From positions 1 to 9,097 of the forward strand of contig JAFYWO010000032.1 of NCBI GenBank assembly GCA_017557925.1: a stretch of 9,097 bases of DNA. The letters run 5' to 3'. The translations under genes were made by a program, and so were the position numbers. How positions within the stretch are numbered: position 1 is the first letter of the stretch; every line of letters begins with the position of its first letter. Under the pieces are notes generated by a model. The model was not told where the DNA came from. It worked only from the letters and a program-made list of their open reading frames with translations, and did no database searches. Positions 5,513 through 9,097 of this stretch are shown here, in pieces. The DNA comes from Alphaproteobacteria bacterium (GTDB lineage: Bacteria > Pseudomonadota > Alphaproteobacteria > RF32 > CAG-239).

Positions 5513-7180
5513 ATGAAAGATGAATTAAAATCTTTATCTTTGGCTGTTGTTTTGTCTTTTATCGCCATATATTGTGTAAATATGTTTTTTGGAGTAAACG
5601 TAAATACTGTTGAGCAAACTAAAATAGCACAAATAGAACAAGAACTTAATAAAATTTCCTCTCTACCGACAAATGACAACACTATAAATAAAGATACAAA
5701 AGATGTTGTGGTAGAAGAAAAAAGATTAGAAATAAACAATGCCTCTGTTGCTGGAAGCATACGCCTAAACGGCTCAAGATTTGATAATTTGTCTCTAAAA
5801 AAATATAATAAAGAATTAGAAAATGATAACAAAAAAATAGAAATCTTATCTCCTAATAAGACCCAAAATCCGTATTTTGCAGAATTTGGTTGGCTTTCTT
5901 TGGATAAAAATATTAAGCTTCCTCAACCTAATACAATGTGGGAAACCTCAAGCAACATCATAAACTCTAAAAATCCTGCCGTTCTTACTTGGAAAAATGA
6001 CGAAGGCCTTAAGTTTATAAGAAAAATACAAATTGATGAAAATTATCTATTCACAATAACAGACACGATTGAGAATCTTACTGGCGAAGAAGTAGAAATA
6101 TTCCCTTATGCTTTAATCAGCAGAGATATAAAGAATTTAAATACAACACGTTCTGTTGTCCATGAAGGAATGAGTGCCGTTATTGATGGAACACTTAAAG
6201 AATTAAAATATACTGATATTGATAACGGAGAAAGCAAATCCTTTGAAACAGAAGGCGGATGGGTTGGTTTTTCTGATCGCTATTGGTTCTCCGCTTTAAT
6301 TACCCCTAAAGGCGAAAAAAGCAAGATTACATTAAAAAATAATACTGCGACAAATTATCAAATAGATTATTTAGGAAAACGCCTTGTTATATCTAATGGC
6401 GAAGCATCATCTTATACTTATAAATTATTTGCAGGAGCTAAAGAAATAAAACTTCTTGATAAATATACAAAAGAAGGTGGTATTCCTAAATTTGATTTGG
6501 CGGTTGATTTTGGCTGGTATTACTTTTTGACTAAGCCTTTTTTCTATATTCTTGACTTTCTTTATGGATTTTTAGGTAATATGGGGTGGGCTATATTGTT
6601 ATTTGCAGCAATTTTAAGACTGTTAATGTTCCCTATTGCAAATAAATCCTTTGCTAATATGGCTAAGATGAAAGCTATTCAACCTAAGCTTAATGAGATA
6701 AAAGAAAAATATGGCGATAATCAAATGCTTATCCAACAAGCAACCATGGATTTATACAAAAAAGAAAAAATAAATCCGGCTTCAGGTTGCTTACCTATGC
6801 TGATACAAATCCCAGTGTTCTTTTCACTATATAAAGTATTAAACATTGCAATAGAGATAAGGCACGCTCCTTTTATCGGTTGGATAAAAGATTTATCTGC
6901 TCCAGACCCGTTAACATTATCTAAAATAATTCATCTGCCTCTACCCTCTTTTGTTGATATTGGTATCTGGCCGATGCTTATGGGAGTTACTATGTGGATT
7001 CAACAAAAACTTAATCCAGCTCCGATTAACAAAGATCAGGCTATGATGTTTACTTTGATGCCTATATTCTTTACTTTCATGCTTGGTCATTTTGCTTCAG
7101 GTCTTGTTATATATTGGACATTAAGTAACATATTATCTATTATTCAACAAAAGGCTATTATGGGAAAGAACGGAGTTTAA
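5513..7180 (+). CDS. yidC: Membrane protein insertase YidC (Oxa1 family)
   Basis: YidC inserts and folds inner-membrane proteins, alone or with SecYEG. The 555-residue product has the Gram-negative layout: an N-terminal membrane segment (about 7-27), a large periplasmic domain with a GGWVGFSDRYW motif around residues 245-255, and the C-terminal insertase core from about 333 with five expected membrane segments. The core has the conserved groove arginine in ILRLLMFP (R369, corresponding to R366 of E. coli) and NPASGCLPMLIQIPVFFSLY (421-440). The ATG has AGGAG at 5496-5500; the 12-nt spacing is rather long but no better start is seen. engB follows two bases after the stop. The linker after the first membrane segment (about 35-75) is polar and N/K/E-rich, as is common. 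Confidence 0.97.
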   Translation: MKDELKSLSLAVVLSFIAIYCVNMFFGVNVNTVEQTKIAQIEQELNKISSLPTNDNTINKDTKDVVVEEKRLEINNASVAGSIRLNGSRFDNLSLKKYNKELENDNKKIEILSPNKTQNPYFAEFGWLSLDKNIKLPQPNTMWETSSNIINSKNPAVLTWKNDEGLKFIRKIQIDENYLFTITDTIENLTGEEVEIFPYALISRDIKNLNTTRSVVHEGMSAVIDGTLKELKYTDIDNGESKSFETEGGWVGFSDRYWFSALITPKGEKSKITLKNNTATNYQIDYLGKRLVISNGEASSYTYKLFAGAKEIKLLDKYTKEGGIPKFDLAVDFGWYYFLTKPFFYILDFLYGFLGNMGWAILLFAAILRLLMFPIANKSFANMAKMKAIQPKLNEIKEKYGDNQMLIQQATMDLYKKEKINPASGCLPMLIQIPVFFSLYKVLNIAIEIRHAPFIGWIKDLSAPDPLTLSKIIHLPLPSFVDIGIWPMLMGVTMWIQQKLNPAPINKDQAMMFTLMPIFFTFMLGHFASGLVIYWTLSNILSIIQQKAIMGKNGV

Positions 7181-7182
7181 TA

Positions 7183-7827
7183 ATGTGTAATAATTTAGAC
7201 GATAATAATATTGAACGTTTAAAAAAAGGACAGGAACTCTTTAACAAAAAATGTGATTTTGTTTTGAGTGTTGCATCATTAAAACAACTACCGCTTGATG
7301 ACAGGGTTGAAATAGCCTTTGCCGGTCGTTCAAATGTTGGAAAATCAAGCCTTATAAACGCATTATTCGGACAAAGAAAACTGGCAAAAACATCATCTAC
7401 CCCCGGAAGAACTCAGCAACTTAATTATTTTAACTTAGACAATAAAATTTATGTTGTTGATTTACCTGGATACGGTTTTGCGAAAGCGCCTAAAGATATT
7501 GTTAAAAATTGGCAAAATTTGATTAACACTTATTTAGTAGGCAGAGCAAATTTAAGAAGAGTTTTTGTTTTAATAGATTCAAGACACGGAATAAAAAAAA
7601 TAGATGAAGAAATAATGAATATGCTTGATACCGCAGCGGTTACATATCAAATTGTTTTAACAAAAATTGATAAAATAAGTGAAAAAGAGCTTAATAGGAT
7701 TATAGAAGATACAAAAAACAAGATTGCAGAACATACTGCAGCACATGTTGTTGTGTTAAAAACAAGCTCTGAAAAAAATCTTTATCTTGATGAACTAAAG
7801 GCAGAAGTTTCCGATTTATTAGAATAA
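7183..7827 (+). CDS. engB: Ribosome-biogenesis GTPase EngB (YsxC/YihA)
   Basis: EngB is a small TRAFAC-class GTPase required for late assembly of the 50S ribosomal subunit. The 214-residue product shows all G motifs: G1 GRSNVGKS (48-55), G2 region STPGRTQ (72-78), G3 DLPGYG (93-98), G4 TKID (160-163) and G5 SSE near 195-197. The STPGRTQ and DLPGYGFAK segments are specific to the EngB family. The ATG is two bases after the yidC stop and is served by CGGAG at 7171-7175 inside the end of yidC (7-nt spacing), so the pair is cotranscribed and probably coupled. In many alphaproteobacteria engB follows yidC in this way. The first 35 residues are polar and variable. It converges on virB11. Confidence 0.97.
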   Translation: MCNNLDDNNIERLKKGQELFNKKCDFVLSVASLKQLPLDDRVEIAFAGRSNVGKSSLINALFGQRKLAKTSSTPGRTQQLNYFNLDNKIYVVDLPGYGFAKAPKDIVKNWQNLINTYLVGRANLRRVFVLIDSRHGIKKIDEEIMNMLDTAAVTYQIVLTKIDKISEKELNRIIEDTKNKIAEHTAAHVVVLKTSSEKNLYLDELKAEVSDLLE

Positions 7828-7856
7828 TTTTTCTATATCGCTTTGATTTAGCACTA

Positions 7857-7882
7857 TAGGCAGTTTAATACTAAACTGCCTA
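7857..7882. terminator. Strong hairpin between convergent engB and virB11 (bidirectional terminator)
   Basis: Bases 7857-7867 (TAGGCAGTTTA) pair perfectly with 7872-7882 around the loop ATAC, giving an 11-bp stem. It lies 29 bp after the engB stop and 15 bp beyond the virB11 stop, where both transcripts need to end. The T-runs on either side are imperfect (AATTTATTA rightward), so termination may be partial or Rho-assisted, or the hairpin may protect 3' ends. Confidence 0.7.
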
Positions 7883-7897
7883 ATTTATTACCTAAAT

Positions 7898-8887
7898 TTA
7901 TGTAATAGCTGTTATTCCTCTGATATTTCCATCTCTTACTATTTGAACAACGTGAAGTTTTCTTCGCATTTCTTGCATAGTTTTTTCAACGTTTATATAT
8001 GGTGTTTGCTCCATTATACATTTTATAAATGATTCATAAGCTGCCTCAGGACTTTCAGCGTGAATTGTTGCCATACAGTTATCGTGACCGGTACCCATAA
8101 GAGCCCAAATAGCTGCTGCATTTTTGTTTGAAATCTCACCACCTATAATCGCATCAGGAGTAATACGTTTAATCAAATCTATTGCATCAGCATCGCTCAT
8201 TCCTTCGGTATCATTGTTTTTACTACCTTTTACACGAGATAAAACAATATGCACACGATTTGGATGAGGAACTTTCAATTCTCTTGTATCCTCAAGAGTT
8301 ATAACTCTTTTATGTATATCTAAAAGTTGCAATAAATTATTTAAAAATGTTGTTTTACCGGTACCCGTTCCACCGCTAACAAGAATATGGTCACCTCTTC
8401 GCAATGCTAATAGTAAACGCTCATACGCATCTGTCGGGTCTTTTATATTTTTTAATGGATTTATCTCTTTTAATTCTTTTCCCTGCTCCAAACCATAATC
8501 ACCGAATCCAAAAGCAATATCATCAGAATAAAGACGTATAGCCAATGCAATACCATCTTTATCTTCAAACCCATAACGAATATTTCTTCCTGCAACTCCG
8601 GTAAAACGATGCCCACCTGGAATATCTGTATAAACTGTAGGTATACCGTGATCAGGATCAAATTCTTGGTCATTAAGATTAGCTATTATATAAAGCAAAT
8701 TAGTTAAGTATTCTTTGGTTAATTTAGGATCTTTATAACTAACCCACGGAAAAGCACGTTTTCCACGCAAACGTAACCATATTTCTCCAGGCTGATTTAT
8801 AGCTACCTCTTCTATATTCTCTTGATTATACCAATATGACAGAGGCCTTAAAACAGAATTTAATACTTTATCGTCGTGCTTTGCCAT
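7898..8887 (-). CDS. virB11: VirB11-type T4SS ATPase
   Basis: VirB11 proteins are hexameric cytoplasmic ATPases that power assembly and substrate transfer of T4SSs. The 329-residue product has the usual length. Visible parts are the N-terminal domain with EEVAINQPGEIW (26-37), the linker, Walker A GGTGTGKT (172-179), the Asp box TLEDTRE (197-203), Walker B with IIGGE (247-251), and the His box GTGHDNCMATIHA (265-277). The INxPGE motif and HPNRVHIVLS (208-217) favour VirB11 over PilT or GspE. The usual arginine after Walker B (GEIR) is serine here (S253). GAGGGG (complement of 8892-8897) precedes the ATG by 4 nt and supports the start. It is the last leftward gene before engB; a truncated gene lies 70 bp upstream. 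Confidence 0.93.
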   Translation of the reverse strand: MAKHDDKVLNSVLRPLSYWYNQENIEEVAINQPGEIWLRLRGKRAFPWVSYKDPKLTKEYLTNLLYIIANLNDQEFDPDHGIPTVYTDIPGGHRFTGVAGRNIRYGFEDKDGIALAIRLYSDDIAFGFGDYGLEQGKELKEINPLKNIKDPTDAYERLLLALRRGDHILVSGGTGTGKTTFLNNLLQLLDIHKRVITLEDTRELKVPHPNRVHIVLSRVKGSKNNDTEGMSDADAIDLIKRITPDAIIGGEISNKNAAAIWALMGTGHDNCMATIHAESPEAAYESFIKCIMEQTPYINVEKTMQEMRRKLHVVQIVRDGNIRGITAIT

Positions 8888-8915
8888 ATTACCCCTCTTT
8901 ATAAATTAGTATTCC

Positions 8916-8929
8916 AAATGTTAACATTT
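8916..8929. repeat. Perfect 14-bp palindrome between the two T4SS-side genes
   Basis: AAATGTTAACATTT reads the same on both strands and sits in the 70-bp gap upstream of virB11. It could be a regulator site or an mRNA processing element. A palindrome this long is expected roughly once by chance in 9 kb of such AT-rich DNA, so position is its only real support. Confidence 0.35.
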
Positions 8930-8957
8930 TCTCATTATCCCTCTGATGTAACACCAT

Positions 8958-9097
8958 TTAGAATAAGTCAATTTCGCCATCGCTATCTTCTTCATCTTCT
9001 TCAGGCACACTTATAGCAGAACCATCTGCAGACGGAGGAGGTAAAGCTCTTACTTGTTGGCGTCTTTGTTGATTTTGTGTCTGTTCTTCCGGAACAA
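8958..9097 (-). CDS. C-terminal end of a leftward gene with acidic tail, probable T4SS component (N-terminal part outside window)
   Basis: A leftward frame is open from the window edge to the TAA at 8958-8960 and encodes 45 residues. The first half is rich in Q, R and P (EEQTQNQQRRQQVRALPPPS), and the last 14 residues are strongly acidic and end in a phenylalanine (EEDEEDSDGEIDLF). The non-random, charge-segregated composition and the position 70 bp upstream of virB11 on the same strand argue for a real gene. By usual order (virB8-virB9-virB10-virB11) VirB10 is the default guess, but nothing here resembles the beta-barrel end of VirB10. A VirD4/TraD-type coupling protein, in which Q/P-rich linkers and acidic tails are known, is the main alternative. 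Other frames over this stretch contain stops. Confidence 0.65.
   Translation of the reverse strand, partial: VPEEQTQNQQRRQQVRALPPPSADGSAISVPEEDEEDSDGEIDLF

Noticed and set aside
5494..5832. Leftward open frame of 112 codons opposite the start of yidC
   Set aside because: It is antisense to the YidC membrane segment and linker and resembles no protein family.
8470..8673. Leftward open frame inside virB11 in another frame
   Set aside because: It is fully within the conserved VirB11 N-terminal half on the same strand; the VirB11 frame is clearly the used one.

Overview
The window is about one-third G+C. Its content and gene order suggest an alphaproteobacterium with a reduced, AT-rich, possibly host- or gut-associated genome. 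The evidence is the dnaA-dnaN-recF block, the rpmH-rnpA-yidD-yidC-engB block, a Gram-negative-type YidC with a large periplasmic domain, and a VirB11-type secretion ATPase. Lineage below class is inference; no rRNA or other phylogenetic marker is present to settle it.

Layout, left to right. Positions 1-456 hold the 3' end of dnaA (end of the AAA+ domain plus the DNA-binding domain). A 110-bp gap with a perfect 14-bp inverted repeat and a possible promoter leads to dnaN (sliding clamp), and recF begins on the base after the dnaN stop. Positions 2982-4432 carry two leftward genes that break up the rightward housekeeping blocks: a GpsA-type glycerol-3-phosphate dehydrogenase of an unusual subfamily, and a 116-residue protein I do not recognise. 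Divergent from the latter, a near-consensus promoter drives rpmH, followed closely by rnpA and yidD. A small hairpin-plus-T-run then overlaps a new promoter that drives yidC and engB. A strong hairpin at 7857-7882 separates engB from the convergent virB11. Further right is the last 45 codons of another leftward gene with an acidic tail, probably another type IV secretion system (T4SS) component. No gene-free stretch exceeds 300 bases; the longest is 4433-4652, which holds two divergent promoters and the rpmH leader.

How the genes work together. DnaA, DnaN and RecF handle replication initiation, processivity and gap repair. RpmH, RnpA, YidD, YidC and EngB link ribosome assembly and tRNA maturation to membrane-protein insertion. 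GpsA supplies glycerol-3-phosphate for phospholipids. VirB11 and the truncated upstream gene are the distal end of a secretion or conjugation operon transcribed towards the housekeeping genes.

I found no clear-cut new multi-gene system. The most useful leads are the acidic tail next to a divergent VirB11, the orphan gene with its own strong promoter, the apparent foreign ancestry of gpsA, and three candidate RNA or DNA control structures (dnaA-dnaN gap, rpmH leader, yidD-yidC junction).
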